From: Alcanivorax jadensis T9 | GTDB taxonomy: Bacteria; Pseudomonadota; Gammaproteobacteria; Pseudomonadales; Alcanivoracaceae | Assembly: GCF_000756655.1 (NCBI RefSeq) | Contig: NZ_ARXU01000009.1 | Location: forward strand, 1 to 64,000 | Reading direction: 5' to 3' | Length of the DNA: 64,000 nt | In this document: positions 51,872-60,710 of the stretch, one piece after another | How positions within the stretch are numbered: position 1 is the first letter of the stretch | How the letters are laid out: the number at the start of each line of letters is the position of its first letter | The notes under the pieces: model-generated | Seen by the model: only the letters and a program-made list of their open reading frames with translations | What the model was told of the DNA's origin: nothing | The model's database searches: none | Made by a program: the position numbers and the translations under genes

Positions 51872-52588
51872 ATGCTCGATTTCATCAAACAGGATCAAGA
51901 CCCGGAAACCGGCAAGGTCATGCGCAAGGTGCGCAGCTTTGTGTTGCGCGAGGGCCGCCTCACCGCCGGACAGCGTAATGCGCTGGATAGCCTCTGGCCG
52001 CAATTTGGCCTGGAGCGCGCCGATGGAGTGCTGGATCCACAAGCGGTCTTCGGTCGCGATGCCCCTCGGGTTCTGGAAATTGGCTACGGCATGGGGCACT
52101 CCCTGGCGGATATGGCGCAGGCCGATCCAGACAAGGATTTTATCGGCATCGAAGTGCATCGCCCGGGAGTGGGGGCCCTGCTGATGGAAATCCAGCAGCG
52201 CGGCCTGAGCAACCTGCGCAGCTATTGCGATGACGCGGTGGAGATTCTCGAGCTATGCATCCCGGATAACAGCCTGGCCCGGGTGCAACTCTACTTCCCC
52301 GACCCCTGGCACAAGAAAAAACACCATAAGCGCCGCATCGTTCAACCCGCCTGGGTGGCCCTGGTGCATCGCAAGCTGCAGCCCGGCGGCGTGCTGCACA
52401 TGGCCACGGACTGGGAGAATTACTCCGAATACATGATGGAAGTGATGAACGACGCCGAAGGCTTCACCAATACCGCCGGTACCGGACAATTCTCACCCCG
52501 GCCATCATGGCGCCCGGAAACCAAATTTGAACGGCGCGGTGAAAAACTGGGGCACGGGGTGTGGGATCTATTGTTTGAAAAAAGCTAA
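51872..52588 (+). CDS. trmB: tRNA (guanine(46)-N7)-methyltransferase
   Basis: 238 residues. TrmB marks are the SAM motif [31 protein letters not shown], and the catalytic region [20 protein letters not shown]. It methylates G46 in the tRNA variable loop. It is a single gene within the conserved Pseudomonas-like block. Confidence 0.96.
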   Translation: MLDFIKQDQDPETGKVMRKVRSFVLREGRLTAGQRNALDSLWPQFGLERADGVLDPQAVFGRDAPRVLEIGYGMGHSLADMAQADPDKDFIGIEVHRPGVGALLMEIQQRGLSNLRSYCDDAVEILELCIPDNSLARVQLYFPDPWHKKKHHKRRIVQPAWVALVHRKLQPGGVLHMATDWENYSEYMMEVMNDAEGFTNTAGTGQFSPRPSWRPETKFERRGEKLGHGVWDLLFEKS

Positions 52589-52597
52589 GCCCTCCCC

Positions 52598-52674
52598 GTT
52601 GGAGCTTTGTTCACAAAGCGAAAAGTGGACGCCCTTGCCTCTCTCGCTCTTCGCTTTGTGAACAAAGCTCCAAC
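52598..52674. repeat. Perfect 25-base inverted repeat
   Basis: GTTGGAGCTTTGTTCACAAA + GCGAA and its exact inverse at 52650-52674, with a 27-base loop. It lies between trmB and a converging MFS gene. Each arm itself contains the smaller palindrome CTTTGTTCACAAAG. Confidence 0.92.
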
Positions 52675-52685
52675 AAATACGCGTA

Positions 52686-53987
52686 TTACACGTCTTTCAG
52701 CAATCTCGCACTGAGCACTCCCACCGCGCCCATACCCCCCAACACCAGCAAGGCCCAGTCATTGCCCAACAGTGCCACCCCCGCACTGATGCCACCCACT
52801 GCCAGCAACAGAAAGCCAATAACGGTATTACTCACTGCGGTGTAGTCCGTGCGCTTGGTGCCACCCGCCATGTCCACCATGTAGGTCTTGCGACCGATGC
52901 GCACGCCGGCATGGGCAATGGCCAGCACGAAGAAGGCCAGCGGATACAGCCAGTGGAGCCAATCCGCCTGCGGACCCCAGGCGGCGAACCCACCGGCCAG
53001 CAGACAGACCAGCGCCGCCAGCCCACCGCCCCGCACCATCACATTACGGCTGGAGGTGTCGGCCATATAGCCCCAGACCGTGGCGCTGACGGTACTGGCC
53101 AGGCTGGAGGCCAGCACGAAGCTGCCCAGCAGCAGCGGCAGCGAGGCCTGCTCCTGGGCCACCAGTACCAGGAACGGCGAGGCCAGCGACGACGCCATCA
53201 GCAAGGCGCGGGTGATCACGAAACGGCGGAAAGGGGCATCGGTTTTCAGCAGGCTGAGACTGGCCAGCGCTTCCTTGAAAGCGTTATTGCCGCCTTCGCT
53301 GGCCCCCGGATACTCGTCTACGCTAAAGAACACCGCCGCAGCCACTAACCAGGCCACCCCTGCCGACGCCAACAACGCACCATAGAACGCCATGGACGGA
53401 TCCTCACCTCCGCGGAAGATCACCAGTGACAGTGCGAACGTGATGGCGCCCGACAGCGTGGCAGACAGCCCGGTAAGGCGGCCACGGCGAGACTTGGGGA
53501 TGCACTTCCCCTGCACATCCTTCATGGCCACGGAACAGAAGCCGCGACTGATACTGAACAGAACCAACAAACCGATAATCGCCAGACCTGCCTGCATGCC
53601 CTCCAGCAACCAGACCGCTGCGGCCATTGCCAGCACGGCGATACCCTGCAGCGCCGCCCCCAGGGTCCAGAAGCCCTTGCGTACCGGGTAGCGACGCACC
53701 AGCGCACCGATCATCAACTGGGGAATCAGCGAGCCGGATTCACGAATGGGCACCAGTAACGCGGCAAGATAAGACGGCGCCCCTACCGCGGTGATCAGCC
53801 AGGCCAGCACGGTTTTCGGGTTGATCAACAGATCGCCGATCTTGGTCAGGGTATTGGCGCAAATGATACGAAAGAAATTCCCGGGCACCTCCCGACAGGC
53901 GGCATCACTGATGTCCGTGCAGGTACGTGCGTCTTCCTCGTTGGCCACCTGGGCGTAGAGGCGGTCGAGAAGATCCTGTTTTGCCAT
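52686..53987 (-). CDS. MFS-family transporter
   Basis: 433 residues with about twelve membrane helices and a short basic N-tail. The loop between helices 4 and 5 contains CSVAMKDVQGKCIPKSRRGRLTG, and the opposite half has GYMADTSSRNVM. The substrate is unknown. It stands alone, converging with trmB. Confidence 0.85.
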   Translation of the reverse strand: MAKQDLLDRLYAQVANEEDARTCTDISDAACREVPGNFFRIICANTLTKIGDLLINPKTVLAWLITAVGAPSYLAALLVPIRESGSLIPQLMIGALVRRYPVRKGFWTLGAALQGIAVLAMAAAVWLLEGMQAGLAIIGLLVLFSISRGFCSVAMKDVQGKCIPKSRRGRLTGLSATLSGAITFALSLVIFRGGEDPSMAFYGALLASAGVAWLVAAAVFFSVDEYPGASEGGNNAFKEALASLSLLKTDAPFRRFVITRALLMASSLASPFLVLVAQEQASLPLLLGSFVLASSLASTVSATVWGYMADTSSRNVMVRGGGLAALVCLLAGGFAAWGPQADWLHWLYPLAFFVLAIAHAGVRIGRKTYMVDMAGGTKRTDYTAVSNTVIGFLLLAVGGISAGVALLGNDWALLVLGGMGAVGVLSARLLKDV

Positions 53988-54077
53988 GCTTCACCCCATC
54001 TTGATCACTTTTTGACCCGGCACTCACTGTGGCAGGCTTAGCGTGAACCCAACATATAACGACGGAGGGTAAGACGC

Positions 54078-54593
54078 ATGTATCGGGTTTACTATCTCGT
54101 TCCCAACCTGCAACAGGTCTCCAACGCGATCACCCGCCTGGATACCGCCGGTATCGGTGGAGATCGTATTCATGTCATGGCACGGGATGCCGGTGAGCTT
54201 GATCGTCACGGCATCAACGCCACCACCCCCTGGGAAGATACCGACATCATGAGTAATGGCTACAGCGGCGCCACCCGCGGCCTGCTGATCGGTCTGCTTG
54301 CCGGTTATGCCATCGCGTTCATTGATCCATGGGGCGTGGATGCCCATCTGGGAGTATGGCTGCTGACTGCCCTGTTTTTCACCTGCTTCGGTGCCTGGGC
54401 CGGCGGTCTACGCGGTATTTCCCAGTCCAATCATCATCTGGCCCCCTATCTGCAGTCAGTGAAAAACGGCAATTACCTGCTGCTGATTGATGTGGATCGA
54501 AAACATGAACGCAATCGCGTCCACCAGGCGCTGGATCATCACATCGACATCCGCAACCAGAGCGAAGAGGAACATTTCTCCCCTCTGGGATAA
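54078..54593 (+). CDS. DUF1269-like membrane protein
   Basis: 171 residues. A soluble N-domain with beta-alpha-beta pattern (VYYLVPNLQQVSNAITRLDTAG) precedes two hydrophobic helices (about 72-125), and a short soluble end follows (NYLLLIDVDRKH). A similar layout occurs in DUF1269 / stress-related proteins, which is a tentative match. The function is unknown. Confidence 0.65.
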   Translation: MYRVYYLVPNLQQVSNAITRLDTAGIGGDRIHVMARDAGELDRHGINATTPWEDTDIMSNGYSGATRGLLIGLLAGYAIAFIDPWGVDAHLGVWLLTALFFTCFGAWAGGLRGISQSNHHLAPYLQSVKNGNYLLLIDVDRKHERNRVHQALDHHIDIRNQSEEEHFSPLG

Positions 54594-54689
54594 ATCATCC
54601 ACTGATTAACAGGCCAACCGCCCGGTCGCCGATTGCACGGCCACCGGGCGGGCTTTAGACTTTGCGGCATCCTTTGCAAGCGAGTCATC

Positions 54690-55892
54690 ATGCCGCAACA
54701 GATCCCCGACGACGCTCCATGGTCTGCTGAAGACTCTGTAGGTCTGGTCGAGCCCAGAACGCTCCAGTTTGATACTGCTCTCGAACTGGAATGCGGCCGT
54801 ACCCTGACGTCCTACGAGCTGGTCTATGAGACCTATGGCACCCTCAACAGCAACGCCTCCAATGCGGTGCTGATCTGCCATGCCCTGTCCGGCCACCACC
54901 ATGCCGCCGGCTATACCAGCAAGAGCGACAAGCGCCCCGGCTGGTGGGATGCCTGCATCGGGCCCGGCAAGGTGATCGATACCAACCGCTTTTTCGTGGT
55001 CAGCCTGAACAATCTGGGTGGCTGTCACGGCTCCACCGGCCCCGCGTCCATCAACCCGGAAAGCGGTCAGCCCTGGGGGCCGGACTTCCCCATGATGACG
55101 GTGAAGGACTGGGTGAACAGTCAGGCCAGGCTGGCAGATGTGCTGGGAATTTCCCGCTGGGCGGCGGTGATCGGCGGCAGCATGGGCGGCATGCAGGCAC
55201 TGCAGTGGTCCATCGACTACCCGGACCGACTCAGTCATGCGGTGGTCATCGCCGCGGCGCCGAAACTGTCTGCCCAGAACATTGCCTTCAATGAAGTGGC
55301 GCGCCAGTCGATTCTTACCGACCCCAACTTCCACGGCGGGCGCTATTACCTGCACGACACCTATCCCCGTCAGGGACTAATCCTGGCGCGCATGGTCGGC
55401 CATATCACCTACCTAAGCGACGACGCCATGCGCATGAAGTTCGGTCGCGACCTGCGTGCCGGCCGCTTCCATTTCGGCTTCGACGTGGAATTCCAGGTGG
55501 AATCCTATCTGCGCCATCAGGGCGAAGTGTTCTCGCGCAATTTCGACGCCAACACCTACCTGCTGATGACCAAGGCGCTGGATTATTTCGACCCGGCCCG
55601 GGAGTTCGATAATTCCCTGGAAACCGCCCTGGCAAAGCCGGAGTGCAAGTTCCTAGTCATGTCTTTCACGTCGGATTGGCGCTTTGCGCCGGAGCGCAGC
55701 CGGGAAATCGTCAACGGCCTGGTCCATGCCGGCCGTGATGTGAGCTACGCGGAAATCGATACGCCCAAAGGCCACGACGCCTTCCTGCTGGATATTCCCG
55801 AATACACCAAGCTGTTCGGCGCCTACATGCACAGGGTCGCCAACGAAGTGGAAAACGGCGTCAACAATGTGGAGGCAGGCGACCATGCGTGA
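54690..55892 (+). CDS. metX: Homoserine O-acyltransferase MetX
   Basis: 400 residues from ATG 54690. Alpha/beta-hydrolase fold with nucleophile motif GGSMGGMQ (Ser164), the Asp in [11 protein letters not shown] and His in GHDAFLLD. It transfers an acyl group from acetyl- or succinyl-CoA to homoserine in methionine synthesis. MetX with adjacent MetW often uses succinyl-CoA; the specificity cannot be decided from these residues alone. No SAM riboswitch was recognised upstream. It overlaps metW by eight bases. Confidence 0.95.
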   Translation: MPQQIPDDAPWSAEDSVGLVEPRTLQFDTALELECGRTLTSYELVYETYGTLNSNASNAVLICHALSGHHHAAGYTSKSDKRPGWWDACIGPGKVIDTNRFFVVSLNNLGGCHGSTGPASINPESGQPWGPDFPMMTVKDWVNSQARLADVLGISRWAAVIGGSMGGMQALQWSIDYPDRLSHAVVIAAAPKLSAQNIAFNEVARQSILTDPNFHGGRYYLHDTYPRQGLILARMVGHITYLSDDAMRMKFGRDLRAGRFHFGFDVEFQVESYLRHQGEVFSRNFDANTYLLMTKALDYFDPAREFDNSLETALAKPECKFLVMSFTSDWRFAPERSREIVNGLVHAGRDVSYAEIDTPKGHDAFLLDIPEYTKLFGAYMHRVANEVENGVNNVEAGDHA

Positions 55893-56475
55893 TGACCTGC
55901 AACTGATCAGTGACTGGATCCCCGCTGACGCCAGCCTGCTGGACCTGGGCTGTGGTGACGGCACCCTGCTGGCCCACCTGCAACACCACAAGCAGATCCG
56001 TGGCTACGGCCTGGAGATCAACCAGGACAACCTGGCGGCCTGTTTTGAAAAAGGCGTCAATGTACTGGAACAGGATCTGGACGAAGGCCTGGGCAATTTC
56101 CAGAATCATCGTTTCGATTATGTGGTGATGACCCAGGCCCTGCAGGCCGTGCTACGCCCGGACCAAATCCTCAATGAAATGCTGCGCGTGGGTCGCGAAG
56201 CGATTATCACCTTCCCCAATTTCGGCCACTGGCGGGTGCGCGCCTACCTGGGTCTGAAAGGACGCATGCCGGTGTCTTCCACGCTGCCCTACGAGTGGTA
56301 CAACACGCCCAACATCCACTTGTGCACGGTGCAGGATTTCGAAACCCACTGTCGCAAGAGCAATATTCGCATCCTGGAACGGCAGGTAATCAACCGCCGC
56401 CATCGCAGCGGCCTGTTGGCAAGACTATGGCCGAACCTGTTCGGAGAAATTGCGATCTATCGGGTGACGGTATAA
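55885..56475 (+). CDS. metW: Methionine biosynthesis protein MetW
   Basis: 196 residues from ATG 55885, which has GGAGG ten bases upstream. SAM-binding pattern [15 protein letters not shown] and [14 protein letters not shown], then [20 protein letters not shown], typical of MetW. It is coupled to metX by overlap and helps MetX activity. Confidence 0.94.
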   Translation: MRDDLQLISDWIPADASLLDLGCGDGTLLAHLQHHKQIRGYGLEINQDNLAACFEKGVNVLEQDLDEGLGNFQNHRFDYVVMTQALQAVLRPDQILNEMLRVGREAIITFPNFGHWRVRAYLGLKGRMPVSSTLPYEWYNTPNIHLCTVQDFETHCRKSNIRILERQVINRRHRSGLLARLWPNLFGEIAIYRVTV

Positions 56476-56594
56476 AAGCAGCTACGAGCTAAACAGTTGG
56501 ATAACAAAGAGCCGGGCACTCAAGTTCCAGGCTTTTCTCTTTTCCTCGCAGCTCGTCGCTAGAAGCTCGCCGCTAACGACGTCAGGAGTTTTCC
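56476..56594. repeat. Spacer with AGCTCG-type repeats
   Basis: AGCTACGAGCT near 56481 and GCAGCTCGTCGCTAGAAGCT near 56550 form a loose inverted pair between metW and rdgB. Its relation to the AGCTTGTAGC repeat of the M16 gene is possible, not shown. Confidence 0.45.
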
Positions 56595-57182
56595 ATGGAA
56601 AAAATCGTTCTTGCCTCCGGCAACGCCAAAAAACTCGCCGAAATGCAGCAACTGCTGGCGCCACTGAATATTGAGGTGGTGGCCCAGAGTGAGTTTTCCG
56701 TGCCGGAAGCGGATGAAACCGGTACCACCTTTGTGGAAAACGCCATTATCAAGGCCCGCAATGCCAGCAAATACACCGGCCTGCCCGCCATCGCCGATGA
56801 TTCCGGCATTGAAGTGGCAGCACTGAAAGGAGCCCCTGGGGTGTACTCAGCGCGTTTTTCCGGGGTCGGCGCCACCGATGCCAAGAACAATGCCTTGCTG
56901 GTGGAAATGCTGACCGATGCGCCGGACGTCTCCCGTAACGCCCGCTACGTAGCCGTGATCGTGCTCATGCGCCACGAGGATGATGCCACCCCGCTGATCT
57001 GCCAGGGCACCTGGGACGGAGAAATCGTACTGGAACCCCAGGGAGAGCAGGGCTTCGGCTATGATCCGCATTTCTTTGTTAAAGAAAAGCACTGCACCGC
57101 CGCCCAGTTGCCCGCGCAAGAAAAAAACGCACTCAGCCACCGGGGCAAGGCCATGGCCCAGCTGATCCAGGCCCTGCAGTAA
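56595..57182 (+). CDS. rdgB: XTP/dITP diphosphatase (RdgB/HAM1)
   Basis: 195 residues. Family motifs VLASGNAKKLAEM, DETGTTFVENAIIKA, IADDSGIEV and GFGYDPHFF, with SHRGKAM at the end. It cleaves non-canonical purine nucleotides such as dITP and XTP, keeping them from DNA. A Shine-Dalgarno AGGAG precedes the start. Confidence 0.96.
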   Translation: MEKIVLASGNAKKLAEMQQLLAPLNIEVVAQSEFSVPEADETGTTFVENAIIKARNASKYTGLPAIADDSGIEVAALKGAPGVYSARFSGVGATDAKNNALLVEMLTDAPDVSRNARYVAVIVLMRHEDDATPLICQGTWDGEIVLEPQGEQGFGYDPHFFVKEKHCTAAQLPAQEKNALSHRGKAMAQLIQALQ

Positions 57183-57257
57183 TGTTCTCCAGTCACCTTC
57201 ACCCGTGTATCTTCCAGGCCTGTTAGCATGGACTTCACGTGCAGCAGGGATGCCATT

Positions 57258-57945
57258 ATGCGAACACGACAACTTGCCGTCGCCAGTGCCCTGACATCAC
57301 TCGTCTCACTGGCCCAAGGCAGTGGCCTGGAGGGCAGCTTCCAGTCTCAGTGGCAAAGCCGCTATGTGACCGAAGGGCGAGACAACCTGGACGGCAACCC
57401 TCTGGTCTCCGCTGCCGTTGACCTGACCCGCCAGGCCCATCACCGCCGGGGTCTGGCAGGCCTGGGCCAATGGCAGCGATTACCGGGAAAACAATCTCTT
57501 CGTGGAATACGCTCCCTACGTGGAGCACTGGAGCCCCTACCTCAACGTCACCTACCTGCAGTTTCACCCGCAGGGTGCGGATGATGTGGAAACCGGCGCC
57601 GGTTTTACCGCGCCGCTTCAGCCCTGGCTATCCGTATCTCTGGATGGCACCTGGAGCAAACAGGCCTCTGGCGCTTTCTATGCTCTGACACTGCACGCCC
57701 GGAGAGAACTGGCCCCCGATTGGACCGGTAAACTTCATATCACCCAGACCTACGATGACGGCTATGCCAGTGAGGATTACAACGGCCCGAATCACAGGGA
57801 GGTGGGCGCTCATTTACTCTGGGACGTACTGCCGGCACTGGAACTGCATGCGGGCTGGCAACATAGCTGGGCCGGGGAAGACGTACGCCGGGACGGCGGT
57901 AATGACCTCAGCTGGGGCCAGATCGGCCTGACCAGCTATTTCTGA
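57258..57945 (+). pseudogene. Frameshifted outer-membrane protein gene (TorF-like)
   Basis: The first frame begins at ATG 57258 (signal peptide AVASALTSLVSLAQG; then SFQSQWQSRYVTEGRDNLDG) and runs into a different frame at a CCC run (57436-57438). Dropping one C joins DLTRQA to ITAGVWQAWANGSDY and a continuous beta-barrel-like C-terminus ending in LTSYF (about 228 residues in total). It may be a pseudogene, a phase-variable frame or a sequencing error. Similar proteins have SRYVSEGRDNL-type starts. Its end overlaps the converging yaiI-like gene. Confidence 0.8.
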
Positions 57946-58388
57946 ACACGAGCCAGCCAGCGATCCAGGGCATTGGCGAATCTCGCCTTGTCCTGACCCG
58001 AATAACTGCTGGGGCCGCCGGTCTGCATACCGGCCGAGCGCATCTCTTCCATGAAATCGCGCATATTCAACCGCTCGCGCACGGTATCCTTGTCCAACCA
58101 ATGCCCGTGTGGCGTTACCGCCTCCGCCCCCTTGGCGACCACCTCTGCCGCCAGCGGGATATCCTGGGTCACCACCAGGTCCCCCGGCTCGCAGCGGCGC
58201 ACAATCTCGTTATCGGCCACGTCAAAGCCCTGTCTCACCTGAATGGCACGGATCAACGCAGAGCGCGGCACTGCCACCGGTTGATTGGCCACCAGAGTGC
58301 ACGGAACCTGCACCCGCTGAGCCGCCCGAAACAACACCTCTTTCACCGGCCGCGGACACGCGTCGGCATCTACCCAGATATGCACCAT
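57936..58388 (-). CDS. YaiI/YqxD-family protein (DUF188)
   Basis: 150 residues. Marks of the family are WVDADACPRPVKEVL at the start, DLVVTQDIPLAAE and THG-like TPHGHWLDKDTV. The fold is PIN-like, so a nuclease-type role is possible but not shown. Confidence 0.92.
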   Translation of the reverse strand: MVHIWVDADACPRPVKEVLFRAAQRVQVPCTLVANQPVAVPRSALIRAIQVRQGFDVADNEIVRRCEPGDLVVTQDIPLAAEVVAKGAEAVTPHGHWLDKDTVRERLNMRDFMEEMRSAGMQTGGPSSYSGQDKARFANALDRWLARVQK

Positions 58389-58390
58389 AT

Positions 58391-58503
58391 AAACCAGTTG
58401 ATAATTGACAGTGAACAGTTGACAGCGAAAACCCTGGAAGCCCCATAGCTCGACGCAACTCTTTGTTTTTCCCTGTCAATTGTCAACTATCAACTGTCAA
58501 CTA
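58391..58503. repeat. CAACTGTCAACT-type inverted repeat
   Basis: Left arm AGTTGATAATTGACAG plus ACAGTTGACAG, right arm CTGTCAATTG plus TCAACTATCAACTGTCAACT, an imperfect inverse pair with about 50 bases between. It fills the gap between the DUF188 gene and hemW. Confidence 0.8.
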
Positions 58504-58555
58504 TTCTGCTACCATGCCCACACTTTCCCATTGCTACAGCGCTCCTCCAACTCTC

Positions 58556-59704
58556 ATGCCCCTCAAGAACCCACCCCTCTCCCTGTACATCCACACTCCC
58601 TGGTGTGTGCGCAAATGCCCCTATTGCGATTTCAATTCCCATGAGCGGGGTGAATTGCCAGAGGCGGCTTATCTGCAGGCATTGCTGAAGGATCTGGATC
58701 AGGATCTATCGCTGATCGGGGATCGGCCAGTGGAAACCGTGTTTATTGGTGGCGGCACGCCGAGTTTGCTGTCCGGGGATTTTTATCAACAATTGTTTCA
58801 GGGTATCCGGCAACGGCTATGCCTGACCGATCAGGCTGAAATCACTCTAGAGGCCAATCCTGGCACGGTGGAAGCGGGTCGCTTTGCCGGCTTTCGGGAG
58901 GCTGGCATCAACCGGCTGTCTATCGGGGTGCAGAGCTTTAACAATGCGCACCTTCAAGCCCTGGGCCGCATCCATGATGCCAGTACCGCCATTGATGCCG
59001 CCCGCCAGGCCCGGGAGGCCGGCTTCACCACCTTCAACCTGGATATCATGCATGCCCTGCCCGGCCAGAGCCGGGCCCAGGCCCTGGATGACCTGCAACA
59101 GGCCATTGCGCTGCAGCCGACACATCTGAGCTGGTACGAGCTAACCATCGAGCCGAACACCGTCTTCTACCGCTCCCCCCCCGACCAGCCCGCACCCGAC
59201 AGCATGGCCGATACCGAAGAGGCCGGCTTTGCCCTGCTGGCCAGCGAGGGGTTTCAGCGCTATGAGGTTTCTGCCTTTTCCCTGGACGGCCATGCCTGTC
59301 GGCATAACCTGAATTACTGGCAATTCGGCGATTACCTGGGTATCGGCGCAGGCGCCCACGGCAAGATCACCGATGCCGCCCGGGGCACCATCCACCGCTA
59401 CCAGAAAACCCGTAAGCCGGAAGACTATCTGGCCCACCCGGAACAGGCCCGCCGCCAGTTCCAGCCAGTGACAGAAGATGACCGCTTGTTCGAATCCCTG
59501 ATGAACGGCCTGCGACTCGTGGAGGGTATCCGGTTACAGACTGTAGAGGACAACACCGGCCTTCCTGCGGCACAATGGATAAAGAATCTGGGGGAACTCC
59601 GGCAACAGGGACTGCTGGAGGTCACCGCTCAGCGACTGCATTGCACCGACAAGGGCATGCACCACCTGAACGGGGTATTGGCGAAGCTGGCAGAGGCGCT
59701 ATGA
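58556..59704 (+). CDS. hemW: HemW-like radical SAM protein (haem chaperone)
   Basis: 382 residues from ATG 58556, the family length; a second ATG at 58514 is possible and neither has a clear Shine-Dalgarno. The radical SAM cluster motif CVRKCPYC (Cys17, 21, 24) is intact, followed by VFIGGGTPSLL and a C-terminal HemN-like domain. It is related to coproporphyrinogen dehydrogenase but its CxxxCxxC lacks the fourth Cys typical of true HemN, fitting a haem-handling role. Confidence 0.92.
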   Translation: MPLKNPPLSLYIHTPWCVRKCPYCDFNSHERGELPEAAYLQALLKDLDQDLSLIGDRPVETVFIGGGTPSLLSGDFYQQLFQGIRQRLCLTDQAEITLEANPGTVEAGRFAGFREAGINRLSIGVQSFNNAHLQALGRIHDASTAIDAARQAREAGFTTFNLDIMHALPGQSRAQALDDLQQAIALQPTHLSWYELTIEPNTVFYRSPPDQPAPDSMADTEEAGFALLASEGFQRYEVSAFSLDGHACRHNLNYWQFGDYLGIGAGAHGKITDAARGTIHRYQKTRKPEDYLAHPEQARRQFQPVTEDDRLFESLMNGLRLVEGIRLQTVEDNTGLPAAQWIKNLGELRQQGLLEVTAQRLHCTDKGMHHLNGVLAKLAEAL

Positions 59705-59770
59705 CAAAGCGCTTGAACCACTCCCCAATGCTATCCACACTGTTTCCATGCATCACAACAGATACCGACT

Positions 59771-60526
59771 ATGATCAAGACACGGAGCGGGCGCGAACAG
59801 GCGCTGGCAGAGCGCGAACAACTGTTTATCGAAGCCACCCGCCAGCAATTGTGCAACGAAGGCCTGCTCGGCATCCAGATGGCTGCCATTGCCCGGAGAT
59901 GTAATTTCGCTACCGGCACGCTGTACCACCACTTTGCCTCGAAAGAGGATCTGCTTATCGCGGTCTGCACGGAGTTGACCACGACTCGCCGGGACTACTT
60001 CCAGCGCGTCGCCGACTCCGAGCTCAGCACCCGTGACAAGATGCTGGCCTTCGCCGTGGCCTATGCCCTGTTTGCCCAGCACTACCCGGAACACTTCCGG
60101 CTGGAACAATATGTAATGACCGAAGTGGTCTGGCACGCAGCGTCTGCCAATCGCCGCGAACAAATGCTGGAAGCAACCCAACCCATCGGCCGCATGGTGG
60201 AGCAGGTAGTCAAGGACGCCATGGAAAATGGCGAACTGGAAACCCACGGCCTGGCGCCGCTGGCTTTCAGCATCGGCCAATGGTCCATGAGCATGGGCAT
60301 GCACACCCTGATCCATGCGGAAGGGATTCTGGACATGTATGACCTGAAAGACCCCTACCGGATGCTGCTGCGCAATATCCAGCTACAGCTCAATGCCATG
60401 AAGTGGCAGCCGCTGGCTGGCGATCCCTTTGACGATGCTGAACTCGACCAGAAAGTGGATGACTTGTGCAGAACGCTCTTCAGTGATCTGTGCAGTGAAA
60501 AGAAGCATTGCCTGGCTCTGGGATAA
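59771..60526 (+). CDS. TetR-family transcriptional regulator
   Basis: 251 residues, long for TetR. The N-terminal helix-turn-helix is NEGLLGIQMAAIARRCNFATGTLYHHFASKEDL (positions about 30-65, in parts). The long ligand-binding domain is helical and hydrophobic. No divergent partner lies next to it, so its target is unknown. Confidence 0.9.
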   Translation: MIKTRSGREQALAEREQLFIEATRQQLCNEGLLGIQMAAIARRCNFATGTLYHHFASKEDLLIAVCTELTTTRRDYFQRVADSELSTRDKMLAFAVAYALFAQHYPEHFRLEQYVMTEVVWHAASANRREQMLEATQPIGRMVEQVVKDAMENGELETHGLAPLAFSIGQWSMSMGMHTLIHAEGILDMYDLKDPYRMLLRNIQLQLNAMKWQPLAGDPFDDAELDQKVDDLCRTLFSDLCSEKKHCLALG

Positions 60527-60657
60527 TTCACCTACCCACTACTAGTGGCAGACTCTCCCCCACAGGCCCAAGCGACCAGTTTGGGCTGCATACTATATGT
60601 TACAACAAGCACAGACCCCAACCCGCCCTCGCAATCTGAATACTTGAACCCATAAAA

Positions 60658-60690
60658 AACGGCCTAGGCACTTAGACACCTAGACCGTTT
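60658..60690 (-). terminator. Terminator after the Ig-like lipoprotein gene
   Basis: Reading on the minus strand, AAACGGTCTAGG ... CCTAGGCCGTTT forms a stem with one mismatch, followed by T-run. It closes the large lipoprotein transcript. Confidence 0.85.
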
Positions 60691-60710
60691 CAAAAACCGC
60701 AACTATTGAA

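Noticed and set aside
54594-54689. SAM or SAH riboswitch upstream of metX
   Set aside because: The gap is under 100 bases and shows no matching conserved core.
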